64,000 nucleotides of DNA from an uncultured Brachybacterium sp. (GTDB lineage: Bacteria > Actinomycetota > Actinomycetes > Actinomycetales > Dermabacteraceae), in NCBI RefSeq assembly GCF_947500705.1, contig NZ_CANMSY010000002.1, positions 372,001 through 436,000 of the forward strand. The letters run 5' to 3'. The notes below the pieces were generated by a model. That model was not told the DNA's origin and did not search any database. It was given only the letters and a program-made list of their open reading frames with translations. Position 1 is the stretch's first letter. The number at the start of each line of letters is the position of its first letter. This document shows, piece after piece, positions 16,140 through 25,018 of the stretch. A program made the position numbers and the translations under genes.

Positions 16140-17071
16140 TTGCCGCGCAGGATCATCAGGATCCGCAGGATCTCGACGTACAGCCACACCATGGTGACCG
16201 TGACCCCGAAGGCGAGGCGCCAGGCGTACTTGCGCGGCACCCCTGCCTCGGCCGCGTGCTGGACGCTCTCGAAGTCCATCACCAGCGAGTACGAGGCCAG
16301 CACCACGGCGATGCCGCCGATGGCCAGGCCCAGGGCCCCTTCGCGCAGGCTCTGCCCCATCAGCAGCATCGCGCCGATGTTGACCAGACCGAACAGCATG
16401 TAGGCGACCAACGCGACCATGAAGATCTTGTTCAGCCGCGGGGAGGTGCGCAGCACGCCCATCCGGAACAGGACCAGGACGGTGCCGGCGACGGCGAGGG
16501 TGCCCACCACGGCCTGCAGCGCGATACCCGGGTAGAAGTACTCCATGGTGCCGCTGAGGCCGCCGAGGAACAGGCCCTCGAATCCGGCGTAGGCGACCAC
16601 CAGGATCGGCGAGGGCTGCTTCTTGAAGATGTTGATCAGCGCGGTGATCAATCCGCCGACCACGCCGATCAGGGTCGCGACGCCGGTGATCGCCAGCCCC
16701 GCCTGGGCACCGGCCTCACCCGCCATGATGGCCAGCGCATAGGGCAGGATCGCGACCGCGAAGCCGACCACGATGACGATGCCGAGGGTGGCGGTGATCG
16801 CGTTCAGCGCGTCCTTCATCGTCATCCGGCCGGTGTCGTGACCGGTCGCGGAGGGACGGGCGTACATCGCCTCGAGGTTCTCCGCACCGTGCTGGGCGGG
16901 GGCGCTGTGGCCATAGCCCTGCTGAACAGAGCCCTGCGGGGCGAAGCCCGAGGACCATTGGGTGTTCTGGGCCGGCGCGGCCTGTGCCGTACCGCCGAAG
17001 CGGGGGGCGTTGTAGTTCGCGCCGTTCTGAACGGCCTGGTCGCGGCCGAACACGATGTTGTGGCGTGCCAT
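16133..17071 (-). CDS. Bax inhibitor-1/YccA family membrane protein
   Basis: A 312-residue member of the BI-1/YccA-like family with a Gln/Ala/Gly-rich cytosolic N terminus (about 1-80) and about seven membrane helices. The actinobacterial form is seen in MTMKDALNAITATLGIV, FLGGLSGTMEYFYPGIALQA and the C-terminal WLYVEILRILMILRGND. Characterised relatives (BsYetJ) are pH-dependent calcium leak channels; the role here is inferred only from family. The frame extends 72 bases upstream, but ATG 17071 has AGGAG 5 bases before it. It is a single-gene unit with a TACAAT -10 box at 17142-17147 and a terminator at 16033-16064. Confidence 0.9.
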   Translation of the reverse strand: MARHNIVFGRDQAVQNGANYNAPRFGGTAQAAPAQNTQWSSGFAPQGSVQQGYGHSAPAQHGAENLEAMYARPSATGHDTGRMTMKDALNAITATLGIVIVVGFAVAILPYALAIMAGEAGAQAGLAITGVATLIGVVGGLITALINIFKKQPSPILVVAYAGFEGLFLGGLSGTMEYFYPGIALQAVVGTLAVAGTVLVLFRMGVLRTSPRLNKIFMVALVAYMLFGLVNIGAMLLMGQSLREGALGLAIGGIAVVLASYSLVMDFESVQHAAEAGVPRKYAWRLAFGVTVTMVWLYVEILRILMILRGND

Positions 17072-17141
17072 GGGGCTCCTCACGTGGGATCTGGTGGGTC
17101 GACGACCGGCGCCATGGTGCACCCGTCGGACCGACATGCTC

Positions 17142-17147
17142 ATTGTA
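17142..17147 (-). promoter_or_regulatory. -10 box (TACAAT) for the Bax-inhibitor gene
   Basis: A near-consensus TACAAT on the minus strand, about 70 bases before the ATG at 17071. No clear -35 is seen at 17 bases. Confidence 0.45.
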
Positions 17148-17218
17148 CGGGCGAAACCCGAGACCCCGCTGTATGCACGGCTCCGCTCTGGGCGAAGCCG
17201 GGGCGGCGGTTCCCGGGC

Positions 17219-17971
17219 TCAGACCGAGCTGATGACCTCGCGGAAGCGACGCAGCCGCTCGTCCTCGCTCGAGAAGAACTCCGCGGGCGTGCCATCCTGC
17301 AGGATCTTCCCGTCCTCGAGGAACAGCACCCGGTCCGCCACCTGCTTCGCGAAGGCCAGGGAATGGGTGACGACCACGAGGGTGCGGTGCTCGGCGGCGA
17401 GATCGGAGAGCACCGCGACCACCTCGGCGGCGAGCTCCGGGTCCAGGGCGGAGGTCGGTTCGTCGAAGAGCAGGAAGTCGGGGTCCATGGCCAGTGCGCG
17501 GGCGATCGCGACCCGCTGCTGCTGCCCGCCGGAGAGACGGTCGGGATAGGAGTCGGCCTTGTCGGCGAGTCCCACCTTCTCGAGCAGCTCCCGGCCGCGC
17601 TGCTCCGCCGCCTGCCGGGACAGGCCGCGGTTCTCGCGCGGGGCGAGGGTGACATTGCCGAGGGCGGTGAGGTGGGGGAAGAGGTTGAACTGCTGGAAGA
17701 CCATGGTGGAGCGGGCGCGGATCTCCCGCACCCGGGCGGTGGTCAGCTTCCCGCCGACCTCGATCGGCCCCTCCCCCAGGTCGATCGTGCCGGCGTCGGG
17801 CTTCTCGAGCAGGTTCAGGCAGCGCAGCAAAGTGGATTTGCCGGACCCCGAGGGTCCCAGCAGCACCGAGGTCGTGCCCCGCTCGACATCCAGGGAGACG
17901 TCGTCCAGGGCGACCAGGTCACCGAAGGTCTTGCGCAGGCCACGCACCCGCAGCGGATCATCAGCGGACAT
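17219..17971 (-). CDS. Polar amino acid ABC importer, ATP-binding protein
   Basis: A 250-residue ATPase of the GlnQ/TcyC type. Walker A GPSGSGKST, the Q-loop region MVFQQFNLFPHLTALGNV, signature LSGGQQQRVAIARAL, Walker B LLFDEPTSALDPEL and the switch VVVTHSLAFA are all intact. It is the last gene of the sulfur amino acid operon (trans-sulfuration enzyme, binding protein, permease, ATPase), and its start overlaps the permease end by 11 bases. The co-transcribed PLP enzyme suggests cystine, cysteine or another sulfur amino acid as substrate, though specificity cannot be read from the ATPase. Confidence 0.93.
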   Translation of the reverse strand: MSADDPLRVRGLRKTFGDLVALDDVSLDVERGTTSVLLGPSGSGKSTLLRCLNLLEKPDAGTIDLGEGPIEVGGKLTTARVREIRARSTMVFQQFNLFPHLTALGNVTLAPRENRGLSRQAAEQRGRELLEKVGLADKADSYPDRLSGGQQQRVAIARALAMDPDFLLFDEPTSALDPELAAEVVAVLSDLAAEHRTLVVVTHSLAFAKQVADRVLFLEDGKILQDGTPAEFFSSEDERLRRFREVISSV

Positions 17972-18623
17972 GGGCGGACACCTTCTTCTCCAGCTGGTTC
18001 TGGCCGAGGCTGAGCAGGGAGACCAGCGCCAGGTAGATCAGCGCGACCTCGGTGTACATGATGAGCGGCTCGTAGGTGGCGGCCGCGATCTGCCGACCCA
18101 CCTGGAAGACGTCGATCAGCGTGATCGCGAAGACCAGGCTGGTGCCCTTGACCAGGTCGATGAAGTCATTGGCCAGCGGCGGCAGCACGATCCGCATGGC
18201 CTGCGGGGCGACCACCTTGCGGAAGGTGGCCGCGCGCGAGAGATTCAGCGACTGAGCGGCCTCGAACTGTCCCCGCGGGATCGAGAGGATCGAGGCGCGC
18301 ACGGCCTCCGAGGCGTATGCCCCGGTGTTCAGGGCCAGGGTGATCACCGCCGCCGGGAAGGCTGCCAGCTCGATGCCCACGCCGGGCAGGCCGAAGTAGA
18401 CGATGAACAGCTGCACCACCAGCGGCGTGCCGCGGAACACCTGCACGTACATCCACGCCAGCGCCTTCAGCGGTGCCGGGGCGTACAGCCGCGCCAGTGC
18501 CACCACCACCGCGATCACCAGGGCGATCGCGAAGGACAGCAGGGACAGCGGGACGGTCATCTCGACCAGCGCGGTCAGCAGGCGCGGGAGCGACTCGATC
18601 CAGAGCTCGAGGAAGCGGGGCAT
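17961..18623 (-). CDS. Polar amino acid ABC importer, permease
   Basis: A 220-residue HisM-type permease with about five membrane helices. YVQVFRGTPLVVQLF and NTGAYASEAVRASILSIPRGQFEAA contain the conserved RGTP motif and the EAA loop contacting the ATPase. The frame continues 42 bases upstream into the binding-protein gene; ATG 18623 (MPRFLELW) is chosen because family homology begins there and it clears the upstream stop by 8 bases. It probably works as a homodimer, since only one permease gene is present. Confidence 0.9.
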   Translation of the reverse strand: MPRFLELWIESLPRLLTALVEMTVPLSLLSFAIALVIAVVVALARLYAPAPLKALAWMYVQVFRGTPLVVQLFIVYFGLPGVGIELAAFPAAVITLALNTGAYASEAVRASILSIPRGQFEAAQSLNLSRAATFRKVVAPQAMRIVLPPLANDFIDLVKGTSLVFAITLIDVFQVGRQIAAATYEPLIMYTEVALIYLALVSLLSLGQNQLEKKVSAHVR

Positions 18624-18631
18624 CCGGGGAC

Positions 18632-19471
18632 TCAGCCTTCGGGGGTGATGTCCTGACCCACCCACTCCTCGTAGATGGCGCTCAGGGAGCCGTCGGACTT
18701 CATCCCGGCGAGGATCTCGTTCACCGCTGCGAGCAGAGCGTCCTGACCCTTCTGCATGATCGCCCCGACGGTCACATCGCTGGGCAGCTCGGCATCCAGC
18801 AGGCGGAAGGCGGCCCCGGGGTGCTCCTCCTGGTAGGTCTGGAAGGAGATGATGTCATTGGCGGTCGCGTCGGCCCGCCCCTGGATCACGAGCTCGATGG
18901 CCTCGGCGAAGCCCTGCACGGGGACGATCTCGGCGCCGACGGCCTCCATCTGCTGCGCCCAGTTGCTGGTCGCGGTCTGGGCGGAGCGCTTGCCCTCGAG
19001 CTCCTCGATGGTCTGCACCTCGGAGTCCTCCGGCACGGCGATCCGGCCGATCGAGCGGGCGTAGGGCTCGCTGAAGGCGTATTTCTCCTCGCGCTCCGGG
19101 GTGATGCCGACATTGTTGACGACCAGGTCGTAGCGGTCCACGTCGAGCCCGGCGATCAGCGAGTCCCACTCGGTCTCGACGTACTCCGGGGTGACGCCGA
19201 GCCCCTCGGCGATCGCGTCGGCGATCTCCTTCTCGAAGCCCACCAGCTCGCCGGTCTCGTCGTGGAAGGCATAGGGACGGTAGGTGCCCTCGAGGCCGAT
19301 CCGGATGGTCCCGTTCTCCTGGATGCGGGCCAGGATGTCCTCTCCCCCGCCACCGCCTCCGTCGGAGCTACCGGAGCCGCCGTCGGAGCTGCAGGCGGCC
19401 AGGAAGGCGGCGACCGAGGCCCCGCCGAGGGCGAGGGCGAGGCGGCGGCTGGGGCGGGGTGCGATGGTCAT
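18632..19471 (-). CDS. Polar amino acid ABC importer, substrate-binding lipoprotein
   Basis: A 279-residue family 3 solute-binding protein. A signal peptide ends in lipobox LAAC (Cys27), followed by a Gly/Ser linker and two lobes. GTIRIGLEGTYRPYAFHD, GFEKEIADAIAEGLG, DLVVNNVGITPEREEKYAFS and the DATANDIISF region are typical of cystine- and glutamine-binding relatives. It is anchored to the outer membrane face and delivers ligand to the permease encoded 8 bases downstream. The trans-sulfuration enzyme 36 bases upstream points to a sulfur amino acid ligand. Confidence 0.92.
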   Translation of the reverse strand: MTIAPRPSRRLALALGGASVAAFLAACSSDGGSGSSDGGGGGGEDILARIQENGTIRIGLEGTYRPYAFHDETGELVGFEKEIADAIAEGLGVTPEYVETEWDSLIAGLDVDRYDLVVNNVGITPEREEKYAFSEPYARSIGRIAVPEDSEVQTIEELEGKRSAQTATSNWAQQMEAVGAEIVPVQGFAEAIELVIQGRADATANDIISFQTYQEEHPGAAFRLLDAELPSDVTVGAIMQKGQDALLAAVNEILAGMKSDGSLSAIYEEWVGQDITPEG

Positions 19472-19507
19472 GGGGTGGTCCTCGTTCTTGATCTGGGAGC
19501 AGTGGGT

Positions 19508-20641
19508 TCAGCGAGCAGCGGTCAGGGCCTGGTCGAGGTCGTCGAGCAGGTCCTGGAGATTCTCGATGCCGACGCTGAGGCGCAGCAGCTCGGGACTGAT
19601 CCCGGCGTTCGCGCGGGCCTCGTCGGTCATCGCCTCGTGGGTCATCGTGGCCGGGCGGCAGATCAGGGACTCCACCCCGCCGAGGCTCACCGCATAGGCG
19701 GGATAGTGCAGCGCCTCCAGGAAGGCGACCCGGTCCAGCCCGTCCGCGAGCTCGAAGGAGAGCACCGCGCCGCCGCCCGTGGCCTGGGAGGCGTGGATGC
19801 GCGCCTCCTCCTCGCTGTGCGAGCCGGGATACCAGACCTGCGCGATGTCCTCACGCTCACGCAGATGGGCGACGATCGCGCCGGCGTTCTCCTGCTGGCG
19901 CTCGAGGCGCAGCGGGAGGGTCTTGATCGACTGGATCAGCCGGAAGGAGTCCTGCGGGGCGAGCACCCCGCCCTGGGCCTTCTGGGCGAGGGCGAAGGCG
20001 TCGGCGAGCGCGTCGTCGTTGGTGGTGATGGTGCCGGCCAGCAGATCGGAGTGGCCGGCGAGGTACTTGGTGGCGGACTGCACGACGACATCCGCTCCGA
20101 GGTCGAGCGGCTTCTGCAGCACGGGCGTCATGAAGGTGTTGTCCACGATCACCAGGGCGCCGTGGCGGTGCGCGAGCTCGGAGATCCGGCGCAGATCCGT
20201 GATCCGGAGGGTCGGATTGGCCGGGGTCTCGATGAAGACGGCCCGGGTGGTCGGGGTGAAGTCCTCATCGGTGAGCGCGCCGAGATCGTCGACGAAGCGC
20301 CCGGTGATCCCGCGGCCCGGCAGCACCAGATCCACGAAGCGGTAGGTGCCGCCGTAGACGCTCGCCGGCAGCAGCACCTCGTCGCCGACGACCAGGGTCG
20401 ACAGGGCGGCCGCAGTGGCCGCCATCCCGGAGGCGAAGGCGAAGCCGTGCTGCGCCCCCTCGAGCGCGGCCAGCACGGTCTCGAGCTGCGCCCGGGTCGG
20501 GTTCGCACCGCGCTGGTAGGCGAACTCGCCGCCCTCGCTCGCGCAGTCGAGCGCGAAGGTCGAGGAGAGGTGCACGGGAGGGACCACGGCTCCGTGCTCG
20601 AAATCCCTCAGGGTATGCACGGCGGCGGTCTGGATGTGCAC
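19508..20641 (-). CDS. Trans-sulfuration PLP enzyme (cystathionine gamma-synthase/gamma-lyase family)
   Basis: A 377-residue cytosolic enzyme of the Cys/Met-metabolism PLP family. The PLP lysine is Lys192 in SATKYLAGHSD. Other marks are SGMAA, YGGTYRFVD, ETPANPT and VDNTFMTP. Members make cystathionine, split it, or degrade methionine and homocysteine; sequence alone does not separate gamma-synthase from gamma-lyase. The GTG at 20641 follows two AGGAG-like sites. It is the first gene of an operon with an amino acid ABC importer, so salvage of imported cystine, cystathionine or methionine is a plausible role. Confidence 0.88.
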   Translation of the reverse strand: MHIQTAAVHTLRDFEHGAVVPPVHLSSTFALDCASEGGEFAYQRGANPTRAQLETVLAALEGAQHGFAFASGMAATAAALSTLVVGDEVLLPASVYGGTYRFVDLVLPGRGITGRFVDDLGALTDEDFTPTTRAVFIETPANPTLRITDLRRISELAHRHGALVIVDNTFMTPVLQKPLDLGADVVVQSATKYLAGHSDLLAGTITTNDDALADAFALAQKAQGGVLAPQDSFRLIQSIKTLPLRLERQQENAGAIVAHLREREDIAQVWYPGSHSEEEARIHASQATGGGAVLSFELADGLDRVAFLEALHYPAYAVSLGGVESLICRPATMTHEAMTDEARANAGISPELLRLSVGIENLQDLLDDLDQALTAAR

Positions 20642-20679
20642 GGTGGCTCCTCAGCTCCTCGGATCGGTGGCTGGGTACC

Positions 20680-20685
20680 ACTCTA
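20680..20685 (-). promoter_or_regulatory. -10 box (TAGAGT) for the sulfur amino acid operon
   Basis: TAGAGT on the minus strand, about 40 bases before the GTG start, would give a leader of about 30 bases. An inverted CCAGCCC/GGGCTGG pair lies just upstream (20700-20716) and could be an operator. Confidence 0.4.
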
Positions 20686-20816
20686 GGTCGCCGTCCCGCC
20701 AGCCCAGAGGGCTGGGTGAACGACTGTGACGCATAAGCCAGAGAGCGCAGGGGCTCAAGGAGAGCTTAGGGGACGCCAGGGACGCCGCAGGTCCTCGCCG
20801 CAGGGACTCCTCACGG

Positions 20817-22223
20817 TCAGGAGCCGACGGGCACCGGGGTCGCATCGATGCGGGTGGGGACCTCGGAGCCGGAGTCGGGGACGACGACCGGGATCGCTCC
20901 GGTGTAGGTCGCCTCGTGCTCCCGCAGCACGGCGAGGGTGCGACGGGAGCGCACGCGCAGCGCCAGCAGGGTACCGGCGACCAGGGCGAAGCCGAGGCTC
21001 GCGAGGACGATCGCGACGAGCATCGGGGCGCGGTAGCCGAAGCCCGCCGCGATCACCGCGCCGCCGAGGGCTGCACCGAGCGCATTGGCGACGTTGAACG
21101 CGGCCTGGTTCAGGGACGCCCCGAGCACCTCCGAGCGGTGCGCGACCCGGATCAGCCAGGTCTGCAGGGCCGGGCTGAGGGCGGAGCTCGCGAAGTTGAC
21201 GGCGAAGAAGCCGATCAGCAGTCCGACCACCGAGTCCTGAGAGCCCAGGAACAGTCCCACCAGGGCCGTGATGTACAGCGGGAAGCCGATCAGCAGGGTG
21301 CCGTTCAGCGAACGGTCCGTTGCGGTGCCGCCGACGATGTTGCCCAGGGTCATCCCCAGGCCGGCCGCGGCCAGCACCCACGGCACCAGTGACACTGCTG
21401 CGCCGGAGACCTGGGTGGCGATGTCGGCGACATAGCTGAAGACGGCGAACCCGCCGGCGAAGCCGACCGCCGCGATCGCCATGATGACCCAGAGCTGCAG
21501 GCGGCGTAGCGCGACGATCTCGTCGACCATCCGCCGGCCCGCGACCGGAGCCTGGGGCGGGACCGCCCAGCGCAGGGCGAGCACGGTGAGCACGAAGATC
21601 ACGGCGATGACCAGGTAGACGACGCGCCAACCGGCGACCTGGCCGAGTGCGGTCATCAGGGGCACGCCGATGAGGTTCGCGACGGTCAGGCCCGAGAGCG
21701 CGACGGCCACGCCCTTGCCCTGACTGCCGGGCCCCATCAGGGAGGCGGCCAGGAGCGAGGCCACGCCGAAGTAGGCGCCGTGCGGGAGGCCGGCGAGGAA
21801 GCGGGCGGCCACGGTGAGCTCGAAGGTGGGCATCAGCGCGGAGAGCAGGGTGCCCGCGACGAGGGCGACGGCCAGCGCGGTGATCATCGAGGTGCGGCTC
21901 CAGCGCACGGAGAGCAGCGCCAGCACCGGTGCGCCGATGACCACGCCGAGTGCATAGGACGTGATCAGGAGCCCTGCCCGGGCGATGCCCGCCTCGGGAT
22001 CCGCCGACATCTGGGCGGTCAGCAGGCCGTCGGCGATCCCGGGCAGCAGGCCCATGGTCGCGAACTCGGAAGCGCCGATGCCCACGCCGCCGAGGGCCAG
22101 GGCGAACAGGGCCAGGGCGCGGCGCCGCGGCGTGATCTCGTGCGGGGCGGGGAGCGTCGCAGCGTCGGATGCGGGAGCGGGGTCGGGTGCCGGGGTGGGA
22201 CGCGGGTCGGTGGTCAGGGTCAT
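20817..22223 (-). CDS. MFS transporter (DHA1/AraJ-like efflux family), copy 1
   Basis: A 468-residue major facilitator with 12 predicted helices after a 40-residue Pro/Ala-rich cytosolic tail. GASEFATMGLLPGIA in helix 1, a short basic loop after helix 2 (SVRWSRTS) and AGLPHGAYFGVASLLAASL are typical of AraJ/PbuE-type drug or sugar efflux proteins. The frame runs far upstream, but ATG 22223 has AGGAA 5 bases before it. It is divergent from the ROK regulator at 22366, with a dyad inside its promoter, so ROK control is likely. A clear paralogue lies at 23494-24831. The substrate is unknown. Confidence 0.9.
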   Translation of the reverse strand: MTLTTDPRPTPAPDPAPASDAATLPAPHEITPRRRALALFALALGGVGIGASEFATMGLLPGIADGLLTAQMSADPEAGIARAGLLITSYALGVVIGAPVLALLSVRWSRTSMITALAVALVAGTLLSALMPTFELTVAARFLAGLPHGAYFGVASLLAASLMGPGSQGKGVAVALSGLTVANLIGVPLMTALGQVAGWRVVYLVIAVIFVLTVLALRWAVPPQAPVAGRRMVDEIVALRRLQLWVIMAIAAVGFAGGFAVFSYVADIATQVSGAAVSLVPWVLAAAGLGMTLGNIVGGTATDRSLNGTLLIGFPLYITALVGLFLGSQDSVVGLLIGFFAVNFASSALSPALQTWLIRVAHRSEVLGASLNQAAFNVANALGAALGGAVIAAGFGYRAPMLVAIVLASLGFALVAGTLLALRVRSRRTLAVLREHEATYTGAIPVVVPDSGSEVPTRIDATPVPVGS

Positions 22224-22281
22224 GGGAGTTCCTCGACTGTCGGAAGAGCAGATGCAGGAGGGCGTCATCGACCGAACGGAC

Positions 22282-22312
22282 ACAATAAGCCAACGCTGTT
22301 GCGTTACGTCAA
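22282..22312 (-). promoter_or_regulatory. MFS promoter with embedded palindromic operator
   Basis: On the minus strand TTGACG (22312-22307) and TATTGT (22287-22282) are separated by 19 bases. The spacer contains the dyad AACGCAACAGCGTT (22292-22305; perfect 5-bp arms AACGC/GCGTT). Its place between -35 and -10, next to a divergent ROK gene, fits a repressor site. Confidence 0.6.
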
Positions 22313-22365
22313 GGGGGTGCGTCGTCGGATCCTCGTCACATGGCCGCCGTGGGAGGATGGTCGCC

Positions 22366-23466
22366 GTGAGGACGACCGGACCGCTGGACCGCGTGGCAGG
22401 CGCCCATGACGCCGCCGTGCTCGCCGTCGCACGCCGCGGGGAGCCGGTCGCACGCACAGGCCTGGCCGAGGCCCTGCAGGTCACGCCCCAGGCGATCTCG
22501 AAGATCCTCACCCGGCTGATCGCTCGCGGGCTGATCGCGGAGATCGGTTCGTTCTCCTCCGGGCCCGGCAAGCCCACCACCCTGTACCGGATCGTCCCCG
22601 AGTCCCGGCGGGCGATCGGGCTGCACCTGACCCGGACGCGGCTGCACGGGGTGGTGGCGGACCTCACCGGGCAGATCCTGGAGCGGCACAGCACGGAGAT
22701 CACCCCGGAGCAGCCCGTGCCCGCCCTGATCGCCTCACTCGCCCGCACAGCACGGGAGCTCTCGGGGCACGGCCCCGGCGAGCTGCTCGGCGTCGGGGTC
22801 GGGATGCCGGGACCGGTCGATGTCGACGAGGGCGTCCACCTCGGCTCCTCGTCCCGCACCGACGCCTGGCGCGGAGCCTCGATCCGTGACCTGCTCCTGG
22901 ACGAGCTGCGGATGCCGGTGCTGGTGGACCACGACTCCCGAGCCGCCCTGATCGGCGAGAGCTGGTCACAGCCGGGCCTGCTGGACAATGCCGTGCTGGT
23001 GCTGGCCGAGGAGGGGCTCGGCGCGGCTCTGCGCCTGGACGGCACGATCGTGCGCGGCGCCCATTCCCGGGCCGGGGAGGCCGGGCACACCGTGGTGAAC
23101 CTGAGCGGCGAGCCCTGCCCGTGCGGACGCCGCGGCTGCGCCCAGGCCGAGTACCTCGCCGCCCAGCGGGACGGCGACCCGCAGCGGGCAGCCGAGGTGC
23201 TCGCGACCGTGGTGCTGAATCTGGTACGGCTGCTGGATGTGGACCGGGTGGTGCTCGGCGGGCGCTCGGTCTACGCCCACCACCAGGTGACGATGGACGC
23301 GATCCGGGAGGCGCTGGACCAGGGACTGCACGCCGGGGCACCCGTGCACGTCGAGGTGCTGCTCTCCACCCGCGGGGTGGACCTCATCGCGGCCGGTGCC
23401 GCGTGCGAGGTGCTCGAGCACGAGTACGGGCTGCCCTCGGCGCTCGTCGGACCCTCGCCCCGCTGA
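22366..23466 (+). CDS. ROK family transcriptional regulator
   Basis: A 366-residue repressor. An N-terminal winged helix-turn-helix (about 5-65, GLAEALQVTPQAISKILTRL) precedes a ROK sugar-kinase-like domain. The zinc motif CPCGRRGC is intact. The kinase catalytic segment, usually NDA-A in sugar kinases, reads DHDSRAAL, fitting a sensor rather than an enzyme. The likely inducer is a sugar or sugar phosphate. GTG 22366 is preferred over ATG 22357 because GGGAGG then sits 9 bases upstream instead of touching the start. It is divergent from one MFS gene and convergent with its paralogue, so it probably controls at least the first. Confidence 0.88.
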   Translation: MRTTGPLDRVAGAHDAAVLAVARRGEPVARTGLAEALQVTPQAISKILTRLIARGLIAEIGSFSSGPGKPTTLYRIVPESRRAIGLHLTRTRLHGVVADLTGQILERHSTEITPEQPVPALIASLARTARELSGHGPGELLGVGVGMPGPVDVDEGVHLGSSSRTDAWRGASIRDLLLDELRMPVLVDHDSRAALIGESWSQPGLLDNAVLVLAEEGLGAALRLDGTIVRGAHSRAGEAGHTVVNLSGEPCPCGRRGCAQAEYLAAQRDGDPQRAAEVLATVVLNLVRLLDVDRVVLGGRSVYAHHQVTMDAIREALDQGLHAGAPVHVEVLLSTRGVDLIAAGAACEVLEHEYGLPSALVGPSPR

Positions 23467-23493
23467 GGGCCCGCTCCGCGCACCGCTGACGGA

Positions 23494-24831
23494 TCAGCGG
23501 GCGTCGGCCCTCTCCCGGGCCGGGGCGAGCTCGATGCCGACTTGGTCCAGCTGTGCCAGTCGCCGCCGCGCCCGCAGGCGCAGCAGGACGAGCGTGGCCA
23601 GCAGCATCCCGAAGCCGATCGTGGCGACCACCGTGCCGATCACAGTCGGGGCCGCGAGCCCGTACCCGGCCGAGATCACCGCGCCGCCCAGCAGCGCGCC
23701 GAGCGCATTGGCGACGTTGAAGGCGGCGTGGTGCAGGGAGGCGCCGAGCATCTCGGAGCGGCCGGCGATGCGCATCAGCCAGGTCTGCATCGCCGGGGAG
23801 AGGATGGCGTGGGCGAGGTTGGCGAGGAAGAAGGTGAGGGTCAGCCCCACAGGGCTGCTGACCACCAGCACCATCATCAGCATCGCAGCGATGTACAGCG
23901 GGAAGGCCACCAGCAGGGTGCCGTTCAGCGAGCGATCGGTGCTCACCCCGCCGATCGCGTTGCCGATCGTCATCCCGAGCCCGGCCACGGCCAGCAGCAC
24001 CGGGATGTAGCCGGGAGAGACGCCGGCGACCTGGCGGCCGATGTCGGCGATATAGCTGAAGACCGCGAAGGAGCCGGCGAAGCCGACGGCGGCGATCACC
24101 ATCACCATCCACAGCTGCACGCGCCGGAAGGCGCGCAGCTCGTCCCCCAGACGTCGGCCGCGCGGCGCGGCCTGGGCGGGGATCGTGACCGCCACCAGGA
24201 CTGCGGTCAGCGCGAACACCCCGGCGACCACGAGGAAGGCGGCGCGCCAGCCCGCGCTCTGCCCGAGCGCGGTGAGCAGCGGCACGCCGGCGAGGTTCGC
24301 GACGGTGAGCCCGGACATCGCCAGCGCCGCCCCCTTGCCCTGGGAACCGGGGCCCATCAGGGAGCTGGCGAGCAGCGCCGCCACGCCCAGGTAGGCACCA
24401 TGCGGGAGCCCCGCGGCGAAGCGGGCGAGCAGGGTCAGCTCGAAGCCGGGCATCAGGCCGGAGGCCAGGGTGCTCACGGTCAGCAGCACTGCGAACACCA
24501 CGATCAGCCTGGTGCGGCTGAAGCGCACCGCGAGCAGGGACAGCAGCGGCGCGCCGATCACGACGCCGAGCGCGTAGGCGCTGATCGCCCAGCCCGCCCG
24601 CGCGATCCCCTGATCGGGGGTCACCGCCATCATCTGCGGCAGCAGGGAGTCGGCGATCTCGGGCAGCAGACCCATCGTGACGAACTCCGAGGAGCCGATC
24701 CCGAAGCCGCCCAGGGCGAGAGCGAACAGCGCCAGGGCGCGACGGCGGGGCGACAGCGGCGGCCGAGCCGGGGTCCGAGCCGGGGTCTGAGACGACGGGG
24801 TCTGAGGAGCAGCGGGGGGCGAAGCGGTCAC
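23494..24831 (-). CDS. MFS transporter (DHA1/AraJ-like), copy 2
   Basis: A 445-residue, 12-helix major facilitator paralogous to 20817-22223 (shared RRRALALFALALGG-GIG-SEF, AGLPHGAY, SLMGPGSQGKG and NVANALGA segments). The N-terminal tail is Pro/Thr/Ala-rich. GTG 24831 follows GGGAGG at a 6-base spacing. Its 187-base upstream region (24832-25018) lacks the AACGCAACAGCGTT dyad seen before copy 1, so the two copies are probably regulated differently. Confidence 0.9.
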   Translation of the reverse strand: MTASPPAAPQTPSSQTPARTPARPPLSPRRRALALFALALGGFGIGSSEFVTMGLLPEIADSLLPQMMAVTPDQGIARAGWAISAYALGVVIGAPLLSLLAVRFSRTRLIVVFAVLLTVSTLASGLMPGFELTLLARFAAGLPHGAYLGVAALLASSLMGPGSQGKGAALAMSGLTVANLAGVPLLTALGQSAGWRAAFLVVAGVFALTAVLVAVTIPAQAAPRGRRLGDELRAFRRVQLWMVMVIAAVGFAGSFAVFSYIADIGRQVAGVSPGYIPVLLAVAGLGMTIGNAIGGVSTDRSLNGTLLVAFPLYIAAMLMMVLVVSSPVGLTLTFFLANLAHAILSPAMQTWLMRIAGRSEMLGASLHHAAFNVANALGALLGGAVISAGYGLAAPTVIGTVVATIGFGMLLATLVLLRLRARRRLAQLDQVGIELAPARERADAR

Positions 24832-25018
24832 GGGGCACCTCCCGGCGCGGGGTGAGGGTCGGCCCGAGGCGGGACCGTGGAGGGGAACGGGGAACATCGT
24901 GCGGGCATGCGAAGAGGTGCCGACGCGGCTCCAGCCTCCGCGCTCAGCACCTCGGGGACCACGCTATGCGGCGGCGGGACTCCCGCGCCAGAGGGTCCCG
25001 GCCCGGAGGGGAGTCGGG

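Noticed and set aside
20670-20820. A T-box or SAM riboswitch before the trans-sulfuration operon, prompted by AGAGTGGTACC.
   Set aside because: The T-box core and specifier stem are absent and no SAM riboswitch conserved core is seen; the sequence is better explained as a TAGAGT -10 box.
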